The notes beneath the pieces are model-generated. The model ran no database searches, was not told the origin of the DNA, and was given only the letters and a program-made list of their open reading frames with translations. The position numbers and the translations under genes were made by a program. A stretch of DNA of 33,738 nucleotides from contig DYLD01000012.1 in assembly GCA_020722315.1 (NCBI GenBank), positions 1-33,738 on the forward strand, given 5' to 3'. This DNA comes from Syntrophus aciditrophicus (GTDB lineage Bacteria > Desulfobacterota > Syntrophia > Syntrophales > UBA5619). Below, in pieces: positions 18,945 through 27,659 of this stretch (position 1 is the first letter of the stretch; the number at the start of each line of letters is the position of its first letter).

Positions 18945-19904
18945 TTATCCGGCCGGACTGTCAACATCCCTTATTCTTTTGCGAAAGTCTATCCACAAAT
19001 CGAAAAGTCCGAGCGCAATGACGAAAACCAGCATGTACTGCTGGATAATGATCAGGCTGTAGAAGATAAGCCTGAAGATCCTCGAGACCTGTTTCTTCTG
19101 AAAGAAAAAGGCCGTAATGGACAACCCCTGAAACATATAAATCATACAGGTTAGAATCAGCAGGTTCATGCCCACAATGATGATTCCTTCAAAAGGGACA
19201 AACAACATCCCGCCTGCGGCAATCAACACCCACACCAGCTTTTCCGGTGCTTTCCATGTTGTCAGGTTCCCAAAATCGTGAAACGGAAGCCCCTTGATCC
19301 TGAAGAGCATCCGCCCTGCCAGCAGATTTGCCCATACCGTGAGGACACTTCCTGAAATTCCCATGGCCGGGAAGATGCCGACGAAGAAACGTGTAATCTG
19401 CGGGGTCTTTTCGGTTATGATCTGTATTTGCTCCTTTGGGATGTTCAGCTTTTTGTAAAGCTCGAGGTTTTCTCTGACAACGATTGCCGCATAATTTTCT
19501 ATCAGCCGCCAGGGTGCGATATCGGCCCGGTAGGAGCTGTATAGAATAAAGGCCAGCGCACATAAAAACAGCACCAATGCGGCAGCCAGAATCGTTTTTT
19601 CAAACGAGAGGTTTCGTTTGAGGATTTCAGTAAGGAGCAGGCCGGTAAAGGCCACCATAAAAAGCATCGGAAGATTGATGTGTTGTCTCAAAAGAGAGAG
19701 CACACCATAAGCGGTGACAAAAGACGCCGCCACAACCGAAAACCCCTCGAGCCTTTTCAGCAGGGTTGTATAGTAGAGGACCGGCAGGGGTGCCAGAACC
19801 AGGACGAAAGGCCCGATAAAAGAGGCAAGGGCCGCGAAGAGAAACGTCAACGTAAGAACCGCCCACCCCCGCAGCATGCCGTTGTCAAGGGTTTTTTCCA
19901 ACAT
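18945..19904 (-). CDS. DUF2232 (YybS-like) polytopic membrane protein
   Basis: A 319-aa inner-membrane protein with about eight hydrophobic segments (for example AVLTLTFLFAALASFIGPFV, GLLLTEIL, TILAAALVLFLCALAFIL and a C-terminal run near residue 290). A charged loop (about 145-165, LYKKLNIPKEQIQIITEKTP) separates the halves. It matches the DUF2232 family, which is typically found between rpsR and rplI and whose function is unknown; a link to energy-coupling transport components has been proposed from fold similarity. No clear ribosome binding site is seen before ATG 19904, so the start is uncertain. Confidence 0.82.
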   Translation of the reverse strand: MLEKTLDNGMLRGWAVLTLTFLFAALASFIGPFVLVLAPLPVLYYTTLLKRLEGFSVVAASFVTAYGVLSLLRQHINLPMLFMVAFTGLLLTEILKRNLSFEKTILAAALVLFLCALAFILYSSYRADIAPWRLIENYAAIVVRENLELYKKLNIPKEQIQIITEKTPQITRFFVGIFPAMGISGSVLTVWANLLAGRMLFRIKGLPFHDFGNLTTWKAPEKLVWVLIAAGGMLFVPFEGIIIVGMNLLILTCMIYMFQGLSITAFFFQKKQVSRIFRLIFYSLIIIQQYMLVFVIALGLFDLWIDFRKRIRDVDSPAG

Positions 19905-19955
19905 CGGTATTGAGCCAATTTCTATAGCAATTCCGTGGGTTTGGATAAACTTTTG

Positions 19956-20231
19956 CTATCCTTCCGCCGATTCAAACGGAAGCAATGCGATGGTTCTTGC
20001 CCTTTTGATGGCCACCGTGATTTCCCTTTGATGTTTTGCGCAATTTCCGGTGATCCGCCGGGGCATGATTTTTCCCTTTTCCGTTATGAATTCGCGCAGC
20101 GTCTGCGGCTCTTTGTATTCAATCTTCAGTTCGCGGTCGGTGCAGAAACGGCAGAACTTCCTCTTGTGAAAGAACTTTTTCTGGGGCCGTGCCCCTCTTT
20201 CCGGCGTTCCGGACGGAGCTTTGTTTATCAT
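19956..20231 (-). CDS. rpsR: 30S ribosomal protein S18
   Basis: Platform protein that binds 16S rRNA together with S6. The core is present: [50 protein letters not shown] (in two blocks). The zinc-ribbon form is indicated by CRFC, a later Cys in NCAKH and its His. ATG 20231 (91 aa) lies 8 nt after AAGGAG; GTG 20234, overlapping the rpsF stop as GTGA, is the alternative. Translational coupling with rpsF is expected. Confidence 0.95.
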   Translation of the reverse strand: MINKAPSGTPERGARPQKKFFHKRKFCRFCTDRELKIEYKEPQTLREFITEKGKIMPRRITGNCAKHQREITVAIKRARTIALLPFESAEG

Positions 20232-20659
20232 CACGCATTCTCCTTCTCTTGATCGGATATTTCCGCACCAGCGGGCGGTTCTGAGGAACCGGTATGTTCT
20301 GAAGTCTGGGCAGTGGTTCCCTTTTTCTCCTGCATTTCTGCAAGCTCTTTTTCCAGAGCAACCGGATCAATGTTTTTTGCTATGAGAACCGTCATGAATT
20401 TCAATATTTTGTCGTCGATCTTCAGATTTCTTTCCAGTTCGTTAACAATCGCACTCTCGCCGGCATATTCGAATAGAACATAGAGCCCTTTGTTTTGTTT
20501 CTTGATCTCATAAGCCAGTTTTCGTTTGCCCCAGTTGTCTGCTTTTACCAGGATTCCCTTCCGAGAGCTGATGATCCCGCTGTAGCGGACGATGAGGTTG
20601 TTCTGTTCATCGTCGTGCAGGTTCGCATCGGCAATCAGAATCGTTTCGTATCTCTTCAA
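20231..20659 (-). CDS. rpsF: 30S ribosomal protein S6
   Basis: Forms a heterodimer with S18 on the platform of the small subunit. The S6 fold is recognisable from [33 protein letters not shown] and [15 protein letters not shown]. Length (142 aa) includes an acidic low-complexity tail of about 35 residues, as in several bacteria. The start is TTG, with AAAGGAGG six bases upstream. This binding site is the 3' arm of the proposed S6:S18-responsive leader at 20667-20710. Confidence 0.95.
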   Translation of the reverse strand: MKRYETILIADANLHDDEQNNLIVRYSGIISSRKGILVKADNWGKRKLAYEIKKQNKGLYVLFEYAGESAIVNELERNLKIDDKILKFMTVLIAKNIDPVALEKELAEMQEKKGTTAQTSEHTGSSEPPAGAEISDQEKENA

Positions 20660-20666
20660 TTGTTTC

Positions 20667-20710
20667 CTCCTTTCGGGTCTATAGCCTGCTTACCGGATGC
20701 AGGCAAGGAG
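20667..20710 (-). promoter_or_regulatory. candidate S6:S18-binding leader controlling rpsF
   Basis: In minus-strand order: CTCCTT (20710-20705) pairs with AAGGAG (20672-20667), which is the rpsF ribosome binding site. Inside it GCCTGC (20704-20699) pairs with GCAGGC (20689-20684), closing a 9-base loop. Between the stems on the 3' side is an 11-base bulge, TATAGACCCGA, containing CCG. This P1/bulge/P2 layout agrees with the known bacterial rpsF leader in which a CCG bulge mimics the S6:S18 site on 16S rRNA. CTCCTT can also pair with AAAGGAG just upstream (20718-20712), giving an alternative fold that frees the binding site. Confidence 0.55.
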
Positions 20711-20773
20711 ACTCCTTTGATCTGTTAAATCATTTAAATATTTCCAGCCGCTTCCCGCCAGCCGTTCGCCTTT

Positions 20774-20850
20774 TGGTAGGCGATGTGGGATTCGGACCCA
20801 CGGCCTCTGGTTCCGGAGACCAGCGCTCTATCCATCTGAGCTAATCGCCC
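20774..20850 (-). tRNA. tRNA-Arg (CCG)
   Basis: Acceptor GGGCGAT pairs with ATCGCCT. D arm GCTC...GAGC. Anticodon stem CTGGT/ACCAG encloses CTCCGGA, so the anticodon is CCG. T arm GTGGG-TCCGAAT-CCCAC. Discriminator A and CCA are encoded; total 77 nt. It lies upstream of rpsF on the same strand and may share its transcript. Confidence 0.95.
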
Positions 20851-20884
20851 CCTGCATTTTCCTAGGCGAACCTATTGAACCTTT

Positions 20885-20902
20885 GCCTGAGCCCCCTCAG
20901 GC
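20885..20902. promoter_or_regulatory. hairpin between tRNA-Arg promoter and tRNA
   Basis: GCCTGAG-CCCC-CTCAGGC is a 7-bp perfect stem. No T run follows on either strand. It would lie in the 5' leader of the tRNA-Arg transcript, about 35 nt before the mature 5' end. Confidence 0.45.
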
Positions 20903-20913
20903 CTCGTAATATT

Positions 20914-20942
20914 TACATACTATGGCTTGAGACGATATTCAA
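20914..20942 (-). promoter_or_regulatory. candidate promoter for tRNA-Arg and rpsF
   Basis: On the minus strand TTGAAT (20942-20937) and TATGTA (20919-20914) are 17 bp apart. The rest of 20851-21084 shows only this, the hairpin and an AT-rich stretch ahead of the amidase gene. Confidence 0.4.
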
Positions 20943-21084
20943 CCATTTTCAGCAGGCTGTTCAAACCGCTTTAAAAAACGGCGGCATCCATCTCATTGTC
21001 GTGTCCTTTTGTCAATCAATTTTTCTATTCTTGGGATTGAAATTGCTCTGTCAAACTGATAAAAGGAAACATTAAGGAGTCAGG

Positions 21085-22407
21085 ATGCCTCGGAAAGTTA
21101 ACTGGTTATTTTTCCTTTTGGTTTTTGTTCTTTCTCCCAAAGTTTGGGCGCAGAACGAAATATTGAACATCCGTTACTGGGTTGCGCCCGATCACACCCG
21201 TTTGGTCATTGATACGAGCCGGGAAAGCCTTTTCCAGATCGAAAAGACCGCACGACACGTGGCGATCAAGATTGAAAACGCGTCGTTACCTCCGCATCTT
21301 TGGGGTTTACAGGTTTTCAACAAACCGGGATTGGATGCTGTTTTTCTTACCGCCTCCGAAACGTCCGAGGTGCTGGTCGAACTGACCATTCCACCGATGC
21401 TGGAGGCGCATATTTTCAAACTGAAGAGATTTCGCGATAAGCCTGACAGGATTGTGGTGGACATTGCCCTTGCGGATGCGGAGCTACAGCAGCGTAAGAG
21501 CCGCGAGGAGACCAGACTGAAGAAAACGGATCGTGTTATCGTCATCGATCCCGGTCACGGCGGAGATGATCCGGGGGCAGTCGGGAAGGAAGGTCTTTAT
21601 GAAAAAAACGTTGTGCTTGATATCTCAAGGAAATTGCGGGATATTCTGAATCAAAAGCCGGGGTATCGAGCCTTCTTAACAAGGGACGGCGATTATTATG
21701 TGCCGTTTAAAAAGAGGCTAACGATAGCCAGAGAGTATGGAGCGGATTTGTTTTTGAGTGTTCATGCCGATGCGTCGACAAACAGATCCGCCCGCGGCAG
21801 TTCGGTTTACTGTCTGTCGTCGGGCGCTGCAAGCAGCGAGGCGGCCAGAATCCTTGCCCGGAATGAAAACCTCGCCGATATCATAGGCGGCGTACCGTCC
21901 GGCGACGAGGGCGAAGTCTCCGATCCGATTGTCCTCGATATGTTCCAAAACCATGTGATCAATCAATCCAGGAGCTTCGGCCGTTCTCTCCTTAAAGAAC
22001 TTGCGGCTGTAAACAAACTCAAGTTTAAGGATGTTCAGGGGGCGCCGTTTTACGTCTTGCGACTTCCTGAAATTCCATCGGTTTTGCTGGAGACGGCGTT
22101 CATTTCCAATCCTCAAGAGGAAAGCCTGCTTAGAAAGGAGAGTTTTAAAAGAAGATTGGGGATTGCGATGGCGAAAGCGATTATGCAGTTTTTGCCCCCG
22201 CTTGAGCGAAGCGATGCAGAAGGGACGATTTTTCATACGATAAGGCGTGGCGAGACGTTGTATTCCATTGCCCGTAAATATCGCACGATGCCGGCGGTTA
22301 TCAAAGAACTCAATCATCTCCAAAGGCCCGATCTGCTTTATGTTGGCAGCCGGTTGGTTGTTCCGTCAAAAAAGCCCCTGCGACATGATAATGCACGATC
22401 TGATTGA
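21085..22407 (+). CDS. amiC: N-acetylmuramoyl-L-alanine amidase with AMIN and LysM domains
   Basis: Periplasmic zinc amidase that cuts the bond between MurNAc and the stem peptide, acting in septum splitting. Order of parts in 440 aa: signal peptide (1-22, ending VWA); AMIN domain (about 25-130), which targets the septum; a short charged linker; Amidase_3 domain with zinc ligands His158 (IDPGHGG), Glu173 (LYEKNVV) and His227 (SVHADAS), and catalytic Glu336 (LLETAFIS); and a C-terminal LysM (383-427) for peptidoglycan binding. The LysM tail is absent from the E. coli AmiC. TAAGGAG lies 5 nt before the ATG. Its end overlaps xerD. The gene symbol is by architecture. Confidence 0.93.
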   Translation: MPRKVNWLFFLLVFVLSPKVWAQNEILNIRYWVAPDHTRLVIDTSRESLFQIEKTARHVAIKIENASLPPHLWGLQVFNKPGLDAVFLTASETSEVLVELTIPPMLEAHIFKLKRFRDKPDRIVVDIALADAELQQRKSREETRLKKTDRVIVIDPGHGGDDPGAVGKEGLYEKNVVLDISRKLRDILNQKPGYRAFLTRDGDYYVPFKKRLTIAREYGADLFLSVHADASTNRSARGSSVYCLSSGAASSEAARILARNENLADIIGGVPSGDEGEVSDPIVLDMFQNHVINQSRSFGRSLLKELAAVNKLKFKDVQGAPFYVLRLPEIPSVLLETAFISNPQEESLLRKESFKRRLGIAMAKAIMQFLPPLERSDAEGTIFHTIRRGETLYSIARKYRTMPAVIKELNHLQRPDLLYVGSRLVVPSKKPLRHDNARSD

Positions 22408-23278
22408 TGAATATCTGAACTTTATGCTTGTCGAAAAAGGGGCTTCCCAGAACACAATGGATGCTTACAGCCGCGATCTCGTCCGGTTTGCAAGGTTCTT
22501 AGAAGGGCTAGGGAATCCCGGCTTTGACGAAATCAGGCCTCAAGACGTGACCTCATATCTGTCTTTTCTCCATAACTCAGGGCTGGCGGCCAATTCGATG
22601 AACCGTTCTCTGGCGGCTATTCGCGGCTTCTACAAGTACCTGCTGCGAGAGAAAAAGATTAACCGCAATCCGGCCTCCCAGATAGAACTCGCCAGGGTAT
22701 GGATGCGTCTGCCGGACGTTCTGTCTCAAAAAGAGATGGCGGATCTTCTGGCTCAACCCGGGTCCAAAACGCCCGCAGGGTTGAGGGACTCCGCGATGCT
22801 CGAGCTTATGTATGCAACAGGGATCAGGGTCTCGGAGCTCATCGGACTTACCATCAACAGCATCAACTGGCATGTCGGGTATCTTGTTGCATCCGGAAAA
22901 GGTGAAAAGCAGCGTATTGTGCCGGTTGGAAGAATGGCTTACGAAAGCGTAAAAAGGTATCTTGAAACGGCCCGCCCTGTTTTTCTGAAGGGAAGTGATT
23001 CCAATCTGCTGTTTCTGAATCGTTTCGGCAGAGGCCTGACGAGGCAGGGATTCTGGAAGATCGTTAAAACGTATGCGGCAAAAGCGGGCTTGAGCCGGAA
23101 GGTCCATCCCCACACCTTTCGTCATTCCTTTGCGTCGCACCTTCTGGAAGGGGGAGCTGATTTACGTTCCGTACAGATCATGCTCGGTCATGCGGATATT
23201 TCCACGACCCAGATTTACACACATGTGACGAGGGAACATCTTAAAGAGGTTCATCGCCGTTTTCACCCGCGGGGTTGA
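22391..23278 (+). CDS. xerD: tyrosine recombinase XerC/XerD
   Basis: Site-specific recombinase that resolves chromosome dimers at dif. N-terminal SAM-like domain (1-100) and C-terminal catalytic domain with Arg146 (ATGIRVSEL), Lys170 (SGKGEKQR), His241 and Arg244 (HPHTFRHSFASHLLEGG), His267 (LGHADI) and nucleophile Tyr276 (TQIYTHV). All six catalytic residues are present in 295 aa. The start is ATG 22391 or ATG 22385, both inside the 3' end of the amidase gene; the upstream open frame belongs to that overlap. Being in a housekeeping operon, with no attachment sites around, it is a Xer protein rather than an integrase. XerC against XerD cannot be decided here. Confidence 0.93.
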   Translation: MHDLIDEYLNFMLVEKGASQNTMDAYSRDLVRFARFLEGLGNPGFDEIRPQDVTSYLSFLHNSGLAANSMNRSLAAIRGFYKYLLREKKINRNPASQIELARVWMRLPDVLSQKEMADLLAQPGSKTPAGLRDSAMLELMYATGIRVSELIGLTINSINWHVGYLVASGKGEKQRIVPVGRMAYESVKRYLETARPVFLKGSDSNLLFLNRFGRGLTRQGFWKIVKTYAAKAGLSRKVHPHTFRHSFASHLLEGGADLRSVQIMLGHADISTTQIYTHVTREHLKEVHRRFHPRG

Positions 23279-23297
23279 TAAAGAAGGGTTTTAATCT

Positions 23298-25283
23298 ATG
23301 GAGTATGAATCCGGCAAAGCGAGAAGACACGAAACGAAAAACAGCCTGAAAGTCTGGGGCATCGTTCTAGGGTTTTTGTTTTTGGCCGGTGTCGGTGCGG
23401 CGACATGGATTTCTTCAGGACCGACCGGTTGGGGTTTTGCGGAAAGGCTTAGGGGCGCTGTTATGTTCTATGTTTTTTCCCGGGAGCCCAATTTTTATTT
23501 TCTCGATGGCGAAAAAAACGGGGAAGGGTTTGTCCTGAAAAAAGGAGATGTATTCGAGCTTTCCTATCGGGACGAGTTTGTCTTTAAAAAGGTTTCGACG
23601 GACGTGCTTTCCGCCAGAGGGATATCGGTTGACATTCACGGAATCGGAAGCAGCAATGATCTGCACAAATTGCTTAAAGGCGTTGATCTTGTGGATAGGG
23701 CCGTCTGGTCTGAAAAAGGAAAGCGATTGGAGAAAGGTTTCGGCGAGTCGAGCATCAGTATCTCTTACAAGGGACGCGTGATCGCGTCGATTCCCGTAAA
23801 GATCCTCATCACGCCGCAGGACTGGCTTCGCTACGCGGAGAGATCCTCCAAGAATACCATTAAAATAGATTATCTCAAGAGGGCTCTGGCGCTGAATGCC
23901 AAAGACGTCAATCTCCGTCGTACGCTTGCGTCGGCATATTTTAAGGCGGGAATGACGAAGGAGGCCCTTGAACAGTATAAAGTCATATTGCGTCTGAAGC
24001 CGAATGACGGACCTGCGTTGTCCGCGCTGGCCAAGTGCTATCTCAAAATAGGCAGATATGACGAGGCGCTTGAAGCTGCCGCCCGATCCGTCAAGATCAA
24101 TGCGGGGGAGGGAAACGTGCTGGTGGATCTTGCGGCGGCCTGGGCCGGTTCGGGAAACTGGGAAAAGGCGATCAGCTCCTACCGTGAGTACCTGAAAGTC
24201 CGACCCGATGATCCCGCTGTTCTGTACAAACTGGGTGCAGCTTATCAGAAGGCGGGGGAACTCGACCTGGCTGTCCAGCAATACAAGAAGATTTTGCAAA
24301 AGGTGCCGAACGCCGATGATGTCAAGCTTGCCCTGGCCGACGTTTTCTTAAAGAAAGAGGATTTTGGCGGTGCCATCAAGCTTTATCGCGACGTGCTCAA
24401 GAGCCAGCCCCATAATGCCGCTGTCTATGCGAATCTGGGTTTCGCCTACGGCAAGAAAGGCATGCACAGCGAAGAAATTGCCTGTTATCGGGAGGCGATC
24501 CGGTTCAAGCCCGGGGATCCGGTCATTCATTTCAACCTGGCGGCTGCCCTCGAAACGGCGCAAAAGCCTACCGAAGCGGCAAAGGAATATGAAAAGGTTT
24601 TGAAACTCAAGGCCGACGATTACGAGGCGCTGACGAGACTGGCTGATATCCGTTTTATGGAGAAGAATTACCGGAGCGCTTCCCTGCTTTATGAAAAGGC
24701 TCTAAAAAAGAATCCCCGCGAGGCACAGATCCACACCCGTCTCGGCCTCTGTTATTTCGAGATGAAGCAGCCTGACAGAGCCGAAAAGAGCTGGGAAAAG
24801 GCCGTTCAACTCGGAGAAGACAATCCCGAGGTTATTGCCGGTCTTGCCGGGTCGTATCTGCGGACAGGAAACAAAAAGAAGGCGACTTTGCTCTACGCCA
24901 AGATCGCCGCCCGAAAACCGACGGCTGAGTTGCTGGATAAACTGGCAGCTCTTTATCTCGACGATAAGAATTACGATCAGGCGCTTGCAACATACAAAAG
25001 GCTCGTCAAGCTGAGCCCCAAAAGGGGCTATTCCGGCGCCGGGTATGTTTATGGATTAAAAGGTGACACACAACAACAAATAGCGTATTATAAGATGGCG
25101 CTGAAATACGACTCCGAGGATTATGATATTTATGCGAAATTGGGTGCCGCATACGAAAAACAAGGGCTTTTGAAAGAGGCCCTACAGGCCTATACGGTCG
25201 CGTACCAGCTTAACCCCGATGCGGAGCAGGTGGGAAGGAACATCCCCAGAATAAAGATCATGCTTCTGCGGCAAAAACACTGA
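23298..25283 (+). CDS. large membrane-anchored TPR protein
   Basis: A 661-aa protein with a short cytoplasmic N-terminus, one membrane helix at about 20-42 (GIVLGFLFLAGVGAATW), a non-TPR domain to about residue 180 (mixed beta pattern with FELSYRDEFVFKKV), then around 13-14 tandem tetratricopeptide repeats from about 190 to the end. Typical units are NAAVYANLGFAYGKKGMHSE and EAQIHTRLGLCYFEMKQPDR. TPR arrays act as protein-binding scaffolds. The location upstream of kdsA and the lpt genes suggests an envelope-assembly role, but this is inference. The best supported statement is the architecture. It starts 20 bp after xerD. Confidence 0.85.
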   Translation: MEYESGKARRHETKNSLKVWGIVLGFLFLAGVGAATWISSGPTGWGFAERLRGAVMFYVFSREPNFYFLDGEKNGEGFVLKKGDVFELSYRDEFVFKKVSTDVLSARGISVDIHGIGSSNDLHKLLKGVDLVDRAVWSEKGKRLEKGFGESSISISYKGRVIASIPVKILITPQDWLRYAERSSKNTIKIDYLKRALALNAKDVNLRRTLASAYFKAGMTKEALEQYKVILRLKPNDGPALSALAKCYLKIGRYDEALEAAARSVKINAGEGNVLVDLAAAWAGSGNWEKAISSYREYLKVRPDDPAVLYKLGAAYQKAGELDLAVQQYKKILQKVPNADDVKLALADVFLKKEDFGGAIKLYRDVLKSQPHNAAVYANLGFAYGKKGMHSEEIACYREAIRFKPGDPVIHFNLAAALETAQKPTEAAKEYEKVLKLKADDYEALTRLADIRFMEKNYRSASLLYEKALKKNPREAQIHTRLGLCYFEMKQPDRAEKSWEKAVQLGEDNPEVIAGLAGSYLRTGNKKKATLLYAKIAARKPTAELLDKLAALYLDDKNYDQALATYKRLVKLSPKRGYSGAGYVYGLKGDTQQQIAYYKMALKYDSEDYDIYAKLGAAYEKQGLLKEALQAYTVAYQLNPDAEQVGRNIPRIKIMLLRQKH

Positions 25284-25372
25284 CCTAAAAGTTGCGGAGC
25301 ATTCTTTATGGGCATTTTATCCGTCCATTGTGCCCGGTATAAGCATGAACGTTTTGAGGAGATGAAAAGGAC

Positions 25373-26221
25373 ATGGAAGCAAACCCAGATCGTCACAAAA
25401 AGGTCAAAGTGGGAAACTTTGAAATAGGAGGGGGGGCGCCGCTCGCGCTGATTGCAGGGCCGTGCGTGATCGAGAGTGAAAGTATCGTCATGCAGATCGC
25501 CGAGGTCCTAAAGGAGCTGTCCGTAAAGCTCGTGATTCCCTTGATTTTCAAGGCGTCTTATGACAAGGCCAATCGAACATCCCATCTTTCGTTCCGGGGT
25601 CCCGGCCTGAGCAGGGGGCTGGAGATATTGCGCAAGGTTCGCGACGAGCTTGAAATTCCCGTTCTTTCAGATGTCCATCGTTTCGAGGAAATTGCCCCGG
25701 CGGCGGAGGTTCTCGATGTGATGCAGGTCCCGGCTTTTTTGTGCCGCCAGACTGATTTTGTTATGGAAATCGCCCGCCGGGCGAAGGTGGTAAATATCAA
25801 GAAAGGGCAGTTCATTGCTCCATGGGATGTGATTCATATAGCCGAAAAGGCGGCGGCGGCCGGGAATGATAATCTGCTTCTGACCGAACGGGGGGCCTGT
25901 TTCGGGTACAATAACCTTGTTTTCGATGTTCGTTCGCTGCCGGTCCTTCGTCAAACCGGATACCCGGTTGTCTTTGACGCGACGCACAGCGTCCAGCTTC
26001 CCGGTGCAGCGGGGGGTGCATCCGGGGGAGACCGCCGCATGGTTCCGTATCTCGCCCGCGCGGCTGTTGCAGCCGGCGTTGATGCATTGTTCTTTGAGGT
26101 TCATCCGGACCCCGACAGGGCACTCAGCGATGGTCCGAACTCCCTTGCGCTCGAGAGTTTACCTGCTCTGCTGGCGACGCTAAAGAAGCTCGACAAGATT
26201 GTTCGTCCGGAGGTGTTTTGA
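25373..26221 (+). CDS. kdsA: 3-deoxy-8-phosphooctulonate (Kdo-8-P) synthase, metal-dependent class
   Basis: Condenses phosphoenolpyruvate with arabinose 5-phosphate to Kdo 8-phosphate, for lipopolysaccharide core. In 282 aa: IAGPCVIES (28-35) with Cys31, FKASYDKANRTS, PAFLCRQTDFV, NIKKGQF, and the C-terminal DATHSVQLPG and HPDPDRALSDGP. A Cys at position 31, instead of the Asn in the E. coli enzyme, places it in the metal-dependent class II (as in Aquifex). It is followed by kdsC, the phosphatase for its product. Confidence 0.95.
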   Translation: MEANPDRHKKVKVGNFEIGGGAPLALIAGPCVIESESIVMQIAEVLKELSVKLVIPLIFKASYDKANRTSHLSFRGPGLSRGLEILRKVRDELEIPVLSDVHRFEEIAPAAEVLDVMQVPAFLCRQTDFVMEIARRAKVVNIKKGQFIAPWDVIHIAEKAAAAGNDNLLLTERGACFGYNNLVFDVRSLPVLRQTGYPVVFDATHSVQLPGAAGGASGGDRRMVPYLARAAVAAGVDALFFEVHPDPDRALSDGPNSLALESLPALLATLKKLDKIVRPEVF

Positions 26222-26324
26222 AAATCGCGGTATGCCCGCAAATCTTTGGCGGGCCCCGATCAAACCGTTTGTTTTAACGAAGTCTGTTTAGCCGGGGCGG
26301 ATATAATTTCCACAAAGGGGGAAA

Positions 26325-26873
26325 ATGGCCGGAAGATTGACTGAGAAAGAAATCATTGACAGGGCGCGTCGCATCAAGCTTCTGGTTCTGGACGTCGATG
26401 GAGTCCTGACGGACGGTAGGATCATTATAGACGGCAGTGGGATCGAAACCAAGGAATTCGACGTCAGGGACGGACACGGTCTCAAGCTGCTTATACGATA
26501 CGGTATCGAAGTTGTTTTCCTGACGGGGAGAAAATCTGCGACCGTCCAATGGCGTGCGGAAGATCTCGGAATTACCGAGGTTTATCAGGGAGCCAAAAAT
26601 AAGGCCGAGGTGTTCGCCCAAATCGTAAACAGGCACAATCTTTCCTACGAAGAAACAGCCTGCATCGGAGATGATCTCGTGGATATCCTGATGCTCAAGA
26701 AAGCCGGATTGTCGATCGCCGTTGCGGACGCAGTGCTGCAGGTCCAAGCAAATGTCGATTATGTCACCACGCATCCAGGTGGCAGAGGGGCCGTCCGGGA
26801 GGTCTGCGAGATAATCCTGAAGGCGAAAAATCTCTGGGGGGATGTTGCCGCCAGATACGGATTCGATGTCTAG
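26325..26873 (+). CDS. kdsC: 3-deoxy-manno-octulosonate-8-phosphatase
   Basis: HAD-family phosphatase producing Kdo from Kdo-8-P. In 182 aa: nucleophile motif LDVDGVLTDG with Asp23 and Asp25, the Thr of FLTGRKS, Lys in AKNKAEV, and CIGDDLVDILML with the metal-binding Asps. The small size (no cap domain) is typical of KdsC tetramers. ATG has AAAGGGGG 4 nt upstream. A GC-stem hairpin, GCCCGC and GCGGGC at 26234-26254, lies between kdsA and kdsC. The kdsD isomerase that usually accompanies it is not in this cluster. Confidence 0.95.
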   Translation: MAGRLTEKEIIDRARRIKLLVLDVDGVLTDGRIIIDGSGIETKEFDVRDGHGLKLLIRYGIEVVFLTGRKSATVQWRAEDLGITEVYQGAKNKAEVFAQIVNRHNLSYEETACIGDDLVDILMLKKAGLSIAVADAVLQVQANVDYVTTHPGGRGAVREVCEIILKAKNLWGDVAARYGFDV

Positions 26874-26956
26874 CTTAAAGGTGTCAGGTCCTTCAGGTTC
26901 GTCCTTTACATACACAATGGGGGATGGTAAAGTTATAATGAGGGAATGTTCCAAAC

Positions 26957-27015
26957 GGTTTCATTCGCGCGGAGGAAGCTTTTCAAAAAACCTTCCAATC
27001 GCCCTTCATGAAACC
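26957..27015. repeat. nested inverted repeat in the kdsC-lptC gap
   Basis: GGTTTCAT (26957-26964) pairs with ATGAAACC (27008-27015), enclosing GGAAG (26974-26978) with CTTCC (26992-26996). The gap from 26874 to 27098 is unusually long inside this otherwise tight operon and holds no plausible gene. Confidence 0.45.
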
Positions 27016-27098
27016 GATTTACGGATTTTTTCCGAGCTCTCGTAATAAAGATGGTCTGTTGTTCTTGAGAATCCGGTGCTGAATATGACTTTTTGCCC

Positions 27099-27644
27099 AT
27101 GAGAAAAAGAATCCTTGTCCTTGCAGGCGGACTTGTTTTGTTGGCGCTGGTGGCGGTCTTTTTTCATCGGGTCACAGTGGATGCCCCGAAGGCCCTCCTG
27201 CATAAAATGGCCGACCAGGTGGATTTGCAGGCCAAAAGCGTCCGCTATACCCAGGTCGGCAGCTCCGGCATGAAATGGGAAATGGTCGCGGATTCGGTAC
27301 AATACCAGAAGAGGAATGATCTGGCTCTGTTCGAGAATCTGAAGGTAAAAGTCATCATGAAGGATGGCCGAATTTTTGTCATGACAGGTAACAGGGGTGT
27401 TTTGAATACCCGGACCAGGGATATCGATATCGACGGAGATGTTGTTTTCGTATCGCACAACGGGGATCGCCTCCGGACGGACAGTTTAAAGTATCGGGAT
27501 CGTCTCAAAAGGATTGAAACGGATCGGCCGGTCGTCATCGAAAATGAAAATACCCATATCAAAGGTGTCGGGATGATTCTGACGCTGAAGGACCAGAAGC
27601 TGGCTATCTTATCCGGGGTGCATGCACAATCTTTTGCGAGGTGA
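27099..27644 (+). CDS. lptC: LPS export protein LptC
   Basis: Bitopic inner-membrane protein that hands LPS from the LptBFG transporter to LptA. In 181 aa: one membrane helix at about 5-22 (ILVLAGGLVLLALVAVFF), then a periplasmic beta-jellyroll (ENLKVKVIMKDGRIFVMTG, TRDIDIDGDVVFVSHNGDRL). Identity rests on this pattern, its length and its position before lptA. ATG 27099 lacks a good binding site; an in-frame TTG at 27093 is less likely. Confidence 0.85.
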   Translation: MRKRILVLAGGLVLLALVAVFFHRVTVDAPKALLHKMADQVDLQAKSVRYTQVGSSGMKWEMVADSVQYQKRNDLALFENLKVKVIMKDGRIFVMTGNRGVLNTRTRDIDIDGDVVFVSHNGDRLRTDSLKYRDRLKRIETDRPVVIENENTHIKGVGMILTLKDQKLAILSGVHAQSFAR

Positions 27645-27659
27645 AAGAGGAAGAATGAG

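Noticed and set aside
22391-23278. xerD as the integrase of a genomic island
   Set aside because: It overlaps the amidase gene in a housekeeping operon and is followed by LPS genes; no tRNA-adjacent attachment site or cargo was seen.
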